Source of the DNA: Rhizobium sp. N324
GTDB taxonomy: Bacteria; Pseudomonadota; Alphaproteobacteria; Rhizobiales; Rhizobiaceae
Length of the DNA: 64,000 bases
NCBI RefSeq assembly: GCF_001664485.1
Contig: NZ_CP013630.1
Location: forward strand, 2,049,001 to 2,113,000
Direction of reading: 5' to 3'
Positions 9,082-16,689 of the stretch are shown in pieces. The stretch's first letter is position 1. Each line of letters starts with the position of its first letter. Both the position numbers and the translations under genes were made by a program. Below the pieces are notes generated by a model. It was given only the letters and a program-made list of their open reading frames with translations. It was not told the DNA's origin and made no database searches.

Positions 9082-9279
9082 ATGCTCGTCCATAACTGGC
9101 GGCGCGTTCTTGCGCGCTCCCTGTCGCTTTGGTGCGTCTATTTCGCGGGGATCTTCGAACTGGCCCCATACATCGTCCCGTATCTCGATAGCTACATCCC
9201 GCCGTGGCTATCGATCGTCCTTCTCCTCCTTTCAGTCCCGGCTCGGGTAGTCGATCAGAGGCTTTCCAATGGCAAATAG
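9082..9279 (+). CDS. holin-like small membrane protein (DUF7940 type)
   Basis: A 65-residue protein with two hydrophobic segments (about residues 12-32 and 41-54) separated by YLDSYIPPW, with a charged C-terminal tail (ARVVDQRLSNGK). Size, two-helix layout and direct overlap (11 bases) with the endolysin gene fit a class II holin or pinholin. The assignment is from position and membrane layout. A holin role would need a lysis test. Confidence 0.6.
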   Translation: MLVHNWRRVLARSLSLWCVYFAGIFELAPYIVPYLDSYIPPWLSIVLLLLSVPARVVDQRLSNGK

Positions 9280-9733
9280 AATGAAGAAGGGCAGCGCGGT
9301 TGCCGCGGCTGCTGTGGCGCTCGTCGGCGGCTTCGAAGGACTTCGGCAGCACGCCTATCCCGATCCGGCCACGCAGGGCCAGCCGTGGACGATCTGCTAC
9401 GGCAGCACGAACGGCGTGAAGCCGGGAGATTATAAGACGGTCGCCCAGTGCAAGGCGCTTCTCTCGCTCGAGCTACAGAAATACGCCGCCGGCATCGAGG
9501 AGTGCGTGACGGTTCCCCTGCCGGACTCGCGGTTCGTTGCCCTGACCTCGTTCGCCTACAACGTCGGCATCAAGGCTGCATGCGGCTCCAGCGCCATCAA
9601 GCTGATCAACCAGGGCAAGACGGCGGAAGGCTGCGAAGCCTTGCTGCGATGGGATAAGGCCGCTGGAATTAGGTTCCCAGGCTTAACGCGCCGCCGGCAG
9701 AAGGAACGCCAGTTCTGCCTGGAGGGTATCTGA
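9269..9733 (+). CDS. endolysin, GH24 lysozyme (RrrD-like)
   Basis: A 154-residue phage lysozyme that cuts the glycan strands of peptidoglycan. The GH24 triad is visible: Glu23 in GGFEG, Asp32 in AYPDP and Thr41 in WTICYGST. FVALTSFAYNVG and the C-terminal GLTRRRQKERQFC are also typical. Residues 8-21 (GSAVAAAAVALVGG) are Ala/Gly-rich and only weakly hydrophobic, like the signal-arrest-release segment of phage 21 type endolysins, so export without a large-hole holin is possible. The gene overlaps the holin-like gene by 11 bases and its stop shares a base with the Rz-like start. Confidence 0.9.
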   Translation: MANRMKKGSAVAAAAVALVGGFEGLRQHAYPDPATQGQPWTICYGSTNGVKPGDYKTVAQCKALLSLELQKYAAGIEECVTVPLPDSRFVALTSFAYNVGIKAACGSSAIKLINQGKTAEGCEALLRWDKAAGIRFPGLTRRRQKERQFCLEGI

Positions 9734-10077
9734 TGCTCTCAATCATCCCCGACTTCATCAAGCTGCCGGCCGCTCTCGCCCTCGGCGCGCTGCTCGCCTT
9801 CTTACCCGCCCGCTGGCTCGGGCAGTCCGAGGGCAAGCAAATGGCCGCAACCGCCGCCCTCACGAAATCCGTCCAGGTTCTGCGCGAAAGGAACACGATC
9901 GATGATGAAGTTTCCACTTCTGATGCTGCCGCTTTGTGCGCTGATCTCGGGCTGCCAGACGACCAGCAAGCAGAATGCGTGCGACGGGTTCTCTCGCCTG
10001 ACGCCGAGCCTGCAGACGTCGGTAATCATCCTGAAGACGGATCGGCCGTTCGCAAACCAGATTGCCAGCCACAATAG
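9733..10077 (+). CDS. Rz-like i-spanin
   Basis: A 114-residue protein with an N-terminal membrane segment (about residues 6-28) and a soluble periplasmic part. It directly follows the endolysin (one-base overlap) and holds a second lipoprotein gene in another frame. That nested layout is the hallmark of Rz/Rz1 spanin pairs, which fuse the inner and outer membranes in the last step of lysis. The coiled-coil part is short compared with lambda Rz (153 residues). Confidence 0.65.
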   Translation: MLSIIPDFIKLPAALALGALLAFLPARWLGQSEGKQMAATAALTKSVQVLRERNTIDDEVSTSDAAALCADLGLPDDQQAECVRRVLSPDAEPADVGNHPEDGSAVRKPDCQPQ

Positions 10078-10108
10078 ATTCGGCGCCGCTCAAGGCTGCT
10101 GGGAGTAA
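9902..10108 (+). CDS. Rz1-like o-spanin lipoprotein, nested in the Rz-like gene
   Basis: A 68-residue lipoprotein read in the +1 frame inside the Rz-like gene and ending 31 bases beyond it. The signal peptide MMKFPLLMLPLCALISGC ends in a lipobox (ISGC) with Cys18 as the lipidation site. The mature part is about 50 residues long, as expected for Rz1. It would sit in the outer membrane and pair with the Rz-like protein. Start is ATG 9902 or 9905, with GAAAGG (9888-9893) upstream. Confidence 0.7.
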   Translation: MMKFPLLMLPLCALISGCQTTSKQNACDGFSRLTPSLQTSVIILKTDRPFANQIASHNRFGAAQGCWE

Positions 10109-10114
10109 TCGCCC

Positions 10115-11800
10115 ATGAGCATCATGCTTGCCCTTTCCACCTCCATCACGAACCAGTTGGGGGGAGGCACCACGCCGCTTTTCACATTTTATGTGGATCC
10201 GGCGGGCTCTGACTCCAATGACGGCCTCTCACCAGCCACCCCGTGGCAGACGCTGACCAAGGTCAACGCGGCCACGTTGACGCCGGGCTCCTCGGTCCTT
10301 TTCAAAGGCGGCTCAACGTTCACCGGTCAGTTGATCCTCGTCGAGGGTAAGCATTTCGGCAGTTCCGGGCTGGCGACCACCTTTGGATCCTATGGAACCG
10401 GTAAGGCAACGATCCAGGCGGGCGTCAACAGCGACAACGGGATATCCGCCCTCAACCCGCACCACATCACCATCCAAGACCTGATACTGATGGGTACGGG
10501 CAGCACCGTGAGCACGGGCACCGGCTGCGCGCTTACCAATGATCAGCTCGGCAGCACAAAGCTTGCGGGCGTTTCGCTCCTCCGCTTGGATGTCAGCGCC
10601 TATGGCATCGATGGAATTGCCGCCTACACTGGCAGCACGGCTTACGCGGCCAATTCCGCATCCGGGTTCAATGCGCTCTTGATCGATGGCTGCCTTGTCC
10701 ACGACAACACCGGCAACGCCACGACGGGCAGTGGCAACGGCATTACCATGCAGGGTCTGTATGGCCTGCTCAATTTTGCCGCCAGCCACACCAATTGCAT
10801 CGTCCGCAACTGCAAGATTTACAACAACACCGGCAAGGCAGGCCTTTCACAGCACTCCGGCAATGGCATCCTCCTTGGCCAGTGCTCCGGGGCGCTTGTC
10901 GAGTATTGCGAAGCCTACAACAACGGGGCAAACAATTCGAACGCCGCAGGGCCTGTCGGCATCTGGATGTACGACACGATCAACAGCACCATCCAGTTCT
11001 GCGAGAGCCACCACAACAAGACCGGTGTTGGCACCGCTGACGGCGGCGGCTTCGATATTGACGGCGGATGCCAGGGTTGCATCATTCAATATTGCTACAG
11101 CCATGACAATTATGGGCCCGGTTATCAGCTCTACCAATACAGTGATGCGGCGAATATCCTGCCCCTCAGCAACAACCTCATCCGCTACAACATCTCGGAG
11201 AACGACGGGACGCAGGCGCCCACGACCAAAGGTTCTGTCCACCTCGGGACCGCGGATCTTGTGCGCGCGAACACCGGCAACGCCATATTCAACAACACGC
11301 TCTACAGCAGCGTGGCGTCGGCAAACGGCCTCTACCTTGACAGCAACCCCGATAAATTCACAACGACCTATTTCGCCAACAACATCGTCTATCTGACCGG
11401 GGCAAGCACGAAGGTTATCAACTCGACGCCAAGTGCAGTGCCTGGCATCTTGTGCATTGGCAACTGCTATTCGTCGCCGGCAACCTCCATCAAGTGGGGA
11501 TCGAGCACCTACACCACCTTCGCCAACTGGCGCGCGGCCTTCCCGACCCAAGAGACGGTCGCCGGGGGCGCTACCTTCAAGGCCGCCAACCCGACACTGG
11601 TCGGGACCGTGCCCGTCGGCAACATCAACGGCTTCAATTCCGCTCTGCTGGGCGCCTACAAGACGCAGGGGGCTTCGGTCTGCCGCAACGGGGGCCAGAA
11701 CATCAACAGTCTCTACAGCATCACCGTGGGGTCGCAGGATCTGTACGGGAATGCGATCCCGCAAGGGCTCTACGACATCGGCTGTTTTGAAAGCGCATAA
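10115..11800 (+). CDS. right-handed beta-helix tailspike-like protein
   Basis: A 561-residue protein. After about 25 residues it shows the usual start of a parallel beta-helix domain, FYVDPAGSDSNDGLSPATPW, then GSSVLFKGGSTFTG, and a long run of Asn/Gly-rich rungs (NNTGKAG, NNGANNSN, SHHNKTGVG, YCYSHDNYG). Such folds occur in tailspikes that bind or cut surface polysaccharide and in pectate-lyase-like enzymes. There is no signal peptide, as expected for a virion part. It follows the lysis genes directly and could determine host range. Lyase or hydrolase activity cannot be told from the sequence. Confidence 0.65.
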   Translation: MSIMLALSTSITNQLGGGTTPLFTFYVDPAGSDSNDGLSPATPWQTLTKVNAATLTPGSSVLFKGGSTFTGQLILVEGKHFGSSGLATTFGSYGTGKATIQAGVNSDNGISALNPHHITIQDLILMGTGSTVSTGTGCALTNDQLGSTKLAGVSLLRLDVSAYGIDGIAAYTGSTAYAANSASGFNALLIDGCLVHDNTGNATTGSGNGITMQGLYGLLNFAASHTNCIVRNCKIYNNTGKAGLSQHSGNGILLGQCSGALVEYCEAYNNGANNSNAAGPVGIWMYDTINSTIQFCESHHNKTGVGTADGGGFDIDGGCQGCIIQYCYSHDNYGPGYQLYQYSDAANILPLSNNLIRYNISENDGTQAPTTKGSVHLGTADLVRANTGNAIFNNTLYSSVASANGLYLDSNPDKFTTTYFANNIVYLTGASTKVINSTPSAVPGILCIGNCYSSPATSIKWGSSTYTTFANWRAAFPTQETVAGGATFKAANPTLVGTVPVGNINGFNSALLGAYKTQGASVCRNGGQNINSLYSITVGSQDLYGNAIPQGLYDIGCFESA

Positions 11801-11805
11801 GATAC

Positions 11806-12234
11806 ATGACATCCAATGACGATATCCTGCGCGCCCTCGGCCGCGTGGAGGGAAGGCTCACCGGTATCGAGGAGAACGTCAGCCTCCTGCGCAATGAGGT
11901 GAGCGACGAGAAGGAAAATGCTCATGAAAGCAGGGCTGTTATCCATCGGCGCCTCGACGAGCAGGGGAAGCAGATCAACTTCCTCGACAAGGCCGTTGAA
12001 ATACGAACTGGCGTTGATGTTCAGGTTCGGGAAGAGCTGAAAGCCATCAAGGAGACGGTGCAGAAAAACCATGAAACCATCCAGCCGACGCTGGAGGAGT
12101 GGAAAAGGCTCAAAACCCTTGGCTATGGGATATCAGGGCTGATCGCCTTCGCCGGCCTAACGGTCGGCGGGATGGTGGCCTGGGCGAGTGATGGCGCGGT
12201 ATCGTGGGTCCGGCACTTGTTGAAAATAAATTGA
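11806..12234 (+). CDS. DUF1515-like phage protein, coiled coil plus C-terminal membrane segment
   Basis: A 142-residue protein 5 bases after the tailspike-like gene. The first 100 residues are heptad-rich (LRALGRVEGRLTGIEENVSL and onward, many Glu/Lys), followed by a hydrophobic segment at about 109-128 (GISGLIAFAGLTVGGMVAWA) and a short amphipathic tail. This layout matches DUF1515 proteins of rhizobial prophages and resembles XhlA-type haemolysin/holin accessory proteins. It may assist lysis or anchor something at the membrane. It is the last clearly phage-structural gene on this strand. Confidence 0.6.
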   Translation: MTSNDDILRALGRVEGRLTGIEENVSLLRNEVSDEKENAHESRAVIHRRLDEQGKQINFLDKAVEIRTGVDVQVREELKAIKETVQKNHETIQPTLEEWKRLKTLGYGISGLIAFAGLTVGGMVAWASDGAVSWVRHLLKIN

Positions 12235-12506
12235 TCGCGCAAGTCTCACCTCAAGTTGAAACCTTATGCTGGCGGTGTGGAGCGGTCTTCACCAGCCCCT
12301 CAAGCGGCTGTTCATGAGTTCAGCGCCACCGGATAGGAAAAACCCCGCCGAGTAGGGCAAGTGGTCTGTAACTAGAATCGTACGATATCAGACAAAAGAC
12401 ATTCCTCCAGTCGCACCGCGTTGTTGTTAGAGGAACTTTCATTGATGGATCATACTTAATCTGTCATAGCTTCCATTCCGTCCAATAATGCGTAAAGGGT
12501 GGCGAC

Positions 12507-13442
12507 GTGAGCAAAATCATAGCAGTCGGCTTAATCTTAATTGCGTTTTACTTGGTTGGCGGCATGAGCGCGAGACATGATATCTTCCCTTGGCCGCAGC
12601 TTTCCTCGCTCAAGAGAACGGTTGAGGGAGAGAAGCCGCCGCCTCCAAGTCGTTATACTTTTGACGACAATAAAAGGCTCATCGAGGATGAATCAAAAAC
12701 GGCTGTAGCCTGCCCGGTTCAAACCGACCGAACTGCCGTCCTACTCATTCTTGGCCAATCGAACGCGGCCAACGACGGTGGTCAACGGCACCGGTCAAAT
12801 TATGGCGCTCGCGTCGTCAACGCCTTCGACGGACGGTGCTTCATTTCGGCCTCGCCGCTTCTTGGATCGACCGACACGAAGGGCGAGTATTGGACGCTTC
12901 TCGGGAACCACTTGATCGCATCGGGACTAAACGACAGCGTCATCCTCGCACCTCTCGCCTATTCCGGCTCCGAGGTCGCACGATGGGCGAAAGGCGGTGA
13001 CCTCAATCCGGTGTTGATCGATACGATGAAACAGCTTCAGGCTTCCGGCCATCGGGTAACGAGCGTCCTCTGGGTGCAAGGAGAGGCGGACCTCGTTATC
13101 GGCACCACCGCGGAGGCCTATCAGCAACGTTTCATGTCGATGGTCGACACATTGCGTCAGCACGGCGTCGAGGCACCCGTTTACATTTCGATCGCATCGA
13201 AATGCCTTGAACCGAGCAACGGCGGCTTCAAGGAGCATGTTCCGGACAATGCAATCGTACGGGCGCAAATGGCCCTGTCAAAAAGCGGCCACGGTATCCG
13301 AGAGGGCGTGGATTCTGACGCGTTGCTCGATGGAGACGACCGCTACGACGATTGCCACATCGGGGCCTCAGGCGCGGAGAAAGTCTCGCTGGCCTGGCTG
13401 AACCTCCTGCGCGGCGATCTGCGTCTGGAAAGCTCGCGATAG
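12507..13442 (+). CDS. membrane-anchored SGNH / sialate O-acetylesterase-like hydrolase
   Basis: A 311-residue protein starting at GTG 12507 after AAAGGGTGG. An N-terminal anchor or signal (residues 3-19) puts it in the periplasm or outer leaflet. The catalytic pattern of the CE6/SGNH carbohydrate esterases is complete: Ser85 in ILGQSNA, Gln191-Gly-Glu193 in WVQGEAD, and Asp281/His284 in DDCHIGASG. It probably removes acetyl groups from a surface sugar. It has its own leader of 272 bases, unlike the packed late genes, and looks like lysogenic-conversion cargo. A relic of the neighbouring nuclease gene lies 16 bases after its stop, which suggests that it was inserted by recombination. Confidence 0.7.
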   Translation: MSKIIAVGLILIAFYLVGGMSARHDIFPWPQLSSLKRTVEGEKPPPPSRYTFDDNKRLIEDESKTAVACPVQTDRTAVLLILGQSNAANDGGQRHRSNYGARVVNAFDGRCFISASPLLGSTDTKGEYWTLLGNHLIASGLNDSVILAPLAYSGSEVARWAKGGDLNPVLIDTMKQLQASGHRVTSVLWVQGEADLVIGTTAEAYQQRFMSMVDTLRQHGVEAPVYISIASKCLEPSNGGFKEHVPDNAIVRAQMALSKSGHGIREGVDSDALLDGDDRYDDCHIGASGAEKVSLAWLNLLRGDLRLESSR

Positions 13443-13458
13443 TCTTGTCAGTTTCACC

Positions 13459-13484
13459 CCAGATCCGCGCGAAGCCTTCCTGCA
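13459..13484 (-). pseudogene. 26-bp relic of a second thermonuclease gene (codes QEGFARIW)
   Basis: Read on the minus strand this piece codes Gln-Glu-Gly-Phe-Ala-Arg-Ile-Trp, the same residues as the C-terminus of the intact nuclease (13696-13721). The two copies match at 23 of 26 bases, and all three differences are synonymous third positions. No similarity continues on either side. It is best read as the leftover end of a paralogous nuclease allele cut by a recombination event. Confidence 0.6.
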
Positions 13485-13512
13485 CTAGGTGTTTAGCCCC
13501 GTGGTCTATCCG

Positions 13513-13542
13513 AAAAAAAACCCCACCTGGGCCCAGGTGGGG
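13513..13542 (-). terminator. intrinsic terminator for the leftward nuclease transcript
   Basis: A perfect 22-base palindrome (13521-13542, CCCCACCTGG/CCAGGTGGGG arms) is followed, on the minus strand, by eight T residues (13513-13520). It lies downstream of the leftward nuclease gene and would also stop read-through from the rightward esterase gene less well, because no T-run follows on that side. Confidence 0.8.
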
Positions 13543-13662
13543 CTAGTTCGGGGATCGCACAGGAGGAACAAACAACTGTGCTTTCCTACCATTTTAACGA
13601 AAAAGGGGCGGGCCAAGTTCCGGTACGGTGCCGTACTGGGGTTCGCGCAGCTTATGGCAGGT

Positions 13663-14037
13663 TCAGTCGCACCAGTCGTTTCGCTGCTTCGGGCTCCAGA
13701 TCCGGGCGAAACCCTCCTGCAGCAGCTTCTTGCCGATTTCTTCACCATTCGTTCGATAGATGTTGACTAGCGGCCGGTGCGTTTGTGTCTTGTCCACCGC
13801 GCCGCTGAACACGACACGCAATCCCTTTTCAGCCAACAGCTCTTTCAGCCTGCCCTTGGCGATCAACGCCAGCTTCCGTTCCTTGATGCACTTCGCGTGC
13901 GATCCAATCTCCGGCGTGTCGATGCCCGAGACGAACGGAACACCTTCCCCAAGCAGCCGCATGTTCTGCCCGTCGCATTTGATTGTGTCCCCGTCGACCG
14001 CCGTCAGCGAGGCGCATACTATCAATTCAGCGATCAT
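13663..14037 (-). CDS. thermonuclease-family (SNase-like) protein
   Basis: A 124-residue protein if started at ATG 14037, which has GGGGGAG seven bases upstream. A longer form from 14058 overlaps the previous gene more. The SNase fold motifs are present: AVDGDTIKCDGQNMRLLG, then GIDTPEIG, and THRPLVNIYRTNGEEIGKKL. A hydrophobic N-terminus (MIAELIVCASLTAV) suggests export. Such nucleases occur often in rhizobial prophages. It may degrade DNA outside the cytoplasm. It is the second gene of a leftward pair, overlapping the upstream gene by 11 bases. Confidence 0.75.
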   Translation of the reverse strand: MIAELIVCASLTAVDGDTIKCDGQNMRLLGEGVPFVSGIDTPEIGSHAKCIKERKLALIAKGRLKELLAEKGLRVVFSGAVDKTQTHRPLVNIYRTNGEEIGKKLLQEGFARIWSPKQRNDWCD

Positions 14038-14332
14038 CCTTGCTCCCCCGCAGGCCATTATGTCGCATCAGCCGGTGATAGTATTCTTCGACCTTTCGCA
14101 TAGCCTCCCGCGGCTTTGCTTCGAATCCTTGATGCGGCGTTAGTCTTACAGGCACATGCGGGCCGTGCCCGCTCCATTGCCACTGCCCATTTTTCGGGCC
14201 CCCGCTCACCATACGAATTCTCCCGATGATTACCTCCCCGTCATAGCCCAGCCAGTCGAGATCCGTCGGCTCGCCTTTCTCGTTGAGCTTCGTGCCGCGC
14301 CATTTGTAGAGTGGTTGGTATCGAGTTGGCAT
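14027..14332 (-). CDS. conserved hypothetical prophage protein
   Basis: A 101-residue soluble protein, Trp- and Tyr-rich at the start (TRYQPLYKWRGTKL), with DWLGYDGEVIIGRI and a central GQWQWSGHGP. The C-terminal part is helical and basic (KPREAMRKVEEYYHRLMRHN). Codon pattern and coupling to the nuclease gene support a real gene. I do not recognise a domain. A DNA-related role is possible from the neighbour only. Confidence 0.6.
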   Translation of the reverse strand: MPTRYQPLYKWRGTKLNEKGEPTDLDWLGYDGEVIIGRIRMVSGGPKNGQWQWSGHGPHVPVRLTPHQGFEAKPREAMRKVEEYYHRLMRHNGLRGSKDDR

Positions 14333-14708
14333 ATCCGGATCATCGACCTAGCCGGTTCAATAATCAATCTGGGTGTGAGCTATGAGGGGGTTCCCAGAGC
14401 GGCGTCGGTGGACCGCACGGCCACTGCGAACAGGGGTGCAGCAGTACAAGATACTGAAGCCGTGCGGCCCGTCGTAAGAACCCATAACTGCCTGAACAGG
14501 TTCCCGGATCATCAGTTCACCGCGAACAAAAAAGCCCCGCTCGTTGGCGGGGCTAGTTTGTACGGAAAGGCGGCTGCGCCATAGTTGCTGGGGAGCGGAC
14601 GAAAGCGCATCCTCGCGTAAAACCCGCCGTCGAAACAAACAGTTCCCGGCCCGCACCTAATGAATTTGGGCAAATTGCTTTTCCGAGCGCCGCTGCTGAA
14701 GTGTCAGC
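14333..14708. other. 376-bp gap without a supported gene
   Basis: Frames here are either shadow-like or broken. The only clear element is the hairpin with a T-run at 14527-14553 on the minus strand. The stretch must also hold the promoter of the leftward 14332 gene and of the rightward ligase gene, but I see no convincing boxes. Confidence 0.5.
14527..14553 (-). terminator. terminator-like hairpin, minus strand
   Basis: Arms GCCCCGC (14534-14540) and GCGGGGC (14547-14553) with a 6-base loop. On the minus strand they are followed by a T-rich run (14527-14533). The right flank GGGGCTAGTT is shared with the terminator at 13521-13542, so the two may descend from one copied unit. No intact leftward gene ends here, so it may be the remainder of a lost gene. 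Confidence 0.55.
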
Positions 14709-15758
14709 ATGACAAAGCCGCCTCGCACACCGTCGAAACCGCTGCTCAGCGACGTTGACGCACCAATCCGCGGCCGATCGCGCCGGCGGCGCGACCCCGC
14801 CCAGCCGAACCTACTGCTTGATCCGATGCCGGCGCGCATCGAGCCATGCCTGGCGCTGATGAAGCCGCGGCCGCCGAAAGGTCCGCAATGGACATACGAG
14901 GTGAAATGGGATGGCTACCGGCTGGCGATCCACATCGAGCCGCCCGGCGTTCGTATCCTGACGCGCGGCGGCCATGACTGGAGCGAGCGCTTTCCGGCGA
15001 TCCTGGCCGAGGCGAGGCGCCTTCCCGTCTCAACTGCGATTCTGGATGGCGAGGCCGTTGTGCTCGACGCGCAAGGCCGGTCGGATTTCGGCATGCTGCA
15101 GCAGTCGCTCGGCGGCCGCGGCGGCAAGCGCTCGTCCAGAGATGCAATCTTCATGGCGTTCGATCTTCTCTATTTCGACGGCCATGACCTCACCGGGACC
15201 GAACTCAGCTCCAGGCGCCATCTCCTCGAGGGGCTGGTGCCGCCGGATGGCGAGGAGGCAATCCGGCTATCCGAAGAGATCGAAGCCGACGGCGAGCAGC
15301 TGCTGCGCATCGCATGCGAACACGACCTTGAAGGGATCATCGCCAAGCGGAGGGACACCCTCTATCGCAGCGGCCGCCTCGGCGATTGGGTGAAGATCAA
15401 ATGCGTCCAGAGCGATGGCTTCGCGATCATCGGCTATGAGAAGTCGGCGGCATCATTCGGGGGCATCGGCCGGCTGCTGCTCGCCGCGCGCAGAGGAAAC
15501 GGGCTCGTCTATGTCGGGGGAGTGGGAACCGGCTTCAACGAACGCTCTGCGGGTGAACTCCGGGAAAAGATGGACAAGTTGATCATCGGCAAGCCCGCTG
15601 TTGAAACTGGACGGAAGCGAGATGCTGTCTTCGTACGCCCGAAGCTCGTTGCCGAGATCGAATACCGAGCATGGACGCACGATGGCAAGCTGCGGCATGC
15701 TTCGTACAAGGGCTTGAGGGACGCGGCTGATGGCGCCGAGATTTATGCCGTCGAATAG
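14709..15758 (+). CDS. stand-alone ATP-dependent DNA ligase (LigD ligase-domain type)
   Basis: A 349-residue ATP-dependent ligase. Motif I EVKWDGYR with nucleotidyl Lys66 is clear, followed by LDGEAVVLD (motif III region), MAFDLLYFDG, EGIIAKR (motif IV) and WVKIKC (motif V), then an OB-fold domain. It corresponds to the ligase part of LigD, without the polymerase and phosphoesterase domains, so it would seal nicks and perhaps ends with a Ku protein. A basic N-terminal tail (RGRSRRRRDP) may bind DNA. It lies alone, in the opposite direction to the neighbouring prophage cargo. It may be phage cargo or an older island gene. Confidence 0.85.
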   Translation: MTKPPRTPSKPLLSDVDAPIRGRSRRRRDPAQPNLLLDPMPARIEPCLALMKPRPPKGPQWTYEVKWDGYRLAIHIEPPGVRILTRGGHDWSERFPAILAEARRLPVSTAILDGEAVVLDAQGRSDFGMLQQSLGGRGGKRSSRDAIFMAFDLLYFDGHDLTGTELSSRRHLLEGLVPPDGEEAIRLSEEIEADGEQLLRIACEHDLEGIIAKRRDTLYRSGRLGDWVKIKCVQSDGFAIIGYEKSAASFGGIGRLLLAARRGNGLVYVGGVGTGFNERSAGELREKMDKLIIGKPAVETGRKRDAVFVRPKLVAEIEYRAWTHDGKLRHASYKGLRDAADGAEIYAVE

Positions 15759-16082
15759 TGGAGATGTTATTGGCCGCTGGGTAGACTTTTCGCAGGAGGG
15801 CCCTACATACCCTCTATCGTCAGCAACCGAAAACGTAGGCGCTGACGGCCGAGGGTTACGATGTGCTCCCGCCTGCAAGCAGCGGTGTGCACCCATGCGC
15901 AAGCCCCCAATTGACACTGCAGTGATATCCTCCCGCGCTCTAATCCAACGATCATACCAGTTACTGGCATCGACCGGTCGGCTCGTATCTGCGGATCGGC
16001 GGATCCCAAGGTGGACTGAAGACGCCCATCCGGATTCTGAGTCGAGGCAGAGCGATCCGGAGGTTCGCCGGCATGACGCGGC
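15759..16082. other. 324-bp gap without a supported gene
   Basis: Several overlapping frames are open on both strands, but their translations are Arg/Pro/Ser-rich and shadow-like. No RNA, repeat or terminator was recognised. It lies between two convergent genes (the ligase and the leftward 16083-16367 gene), so no promoter is required here. Confidence 0.4.
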
Positions 16083-16367
16083 TCAGGCACTCCCGTCGAC
16101 ATCTCCGTCTTCCTCGAGGTGAGGCACCGGCAAATAAAGGTTCTTCTCCATCCACTCCCGCACGATGTACCTGATCATGTCGTTGCGCGTCATGCCGAAC
16201 TCGCCGGCAAGGTCGCGGAGAGCTTCTTCCACATCGTCATCCATAGAGATGTCGCCGGCATTGCGCAGCCGTAGAGCGGCGCGTCGCAGCATGATCTGCA
16301 GGTCCGCCCGCGAGATATCTGCGATCCGGTCGGCTGCGTCTTCGAGGAGGTTTGCAGGGTCTGGCAT
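16083..16367 (-). CDS. small ribbon-helix-helix-like protein
   Basis: A 94-residue acidic protein from ATG 16367. A TTG at 16418 would add 17 residues but has no ribosome site. The C-terminal half (LRDLAGEFGMTRNDMIRYIV, then REWMEKNLYLPVP) matches the helix pattern of RHH/CopG regulators, and its ending resembles that of the 17711-17893 protein (DWLIGNGYLSVS). The N-terminal half is helical and may form the dimer or partner-binding part. A regulator or antitoxin role is possible, but no toxin gene is adjacent. Confidence 0.55.
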   Translation of the reverse strand: MPDPANLLEDAADRIADISRADLQIMLRRAALRLRNAGDISMDDDVEEALRDLAGEFGMTRNDMIRYIVREWMEKNLYLPVPHLEEDGDVDGSA

Positions 16368-16521
16368 CTTCGTCTTCGTAGCTCTTAGAAGTGCGAACGC
16401 CAGCGCGGTATGTAACAACTCGCCGGCAGTGAAAGGCCGGGAGATATCTCACAGCGCGAGAGCCGATAATAGCCCTCTGCCTCCATGCAGTAGCTGGTGT
16501 AGAAGCCAGACACGTCAGAGG

Positions 16522-16674
16522 CTATTCGATACTCCATCCGCTTGACCTCGCAAGCGACCACTGGTTCATCTTACTGTCGTCTTCCCACTGAGAAACCACA
16601 ATTAGAACCAGGCCGATCACCATAGACGCGCCTAGTAAAATTTTCACCAAACTGCCCAGCGCCTTTAGCATCAT
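16522..16674 (-). CDS. 50-residue membrane protein
   Basis: A short frame with start ATG 16674 (or GTG 16680) lying 15 bases after the stop of the upstream gene on the same strand. The protein has one clear membrane segment (KILLGASMVIGLVLIVV, residues 11-27) followed by SQWEDDSK and a polar tail. Co-orientation and short spacing suggest it is the third gene of a leftward operon (lipoprotein, membrane protein, this). Function unknown. Confidence 0.5.
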   Translation of the reverse strand: MMLKALGSLVKILLGASMVIGLVLIVVSQWEDDSKMNQWSLARSSGWSIE

Positions 16675-16689
16675 CGCCACCGCGCATTG

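Noticed and set aside
14357-14656. 99-codon minus-strand frame in the 14.3-14.7 kb gap
   Set aside because: It runs through the terminator-like hairpin and has shadow-like composition.
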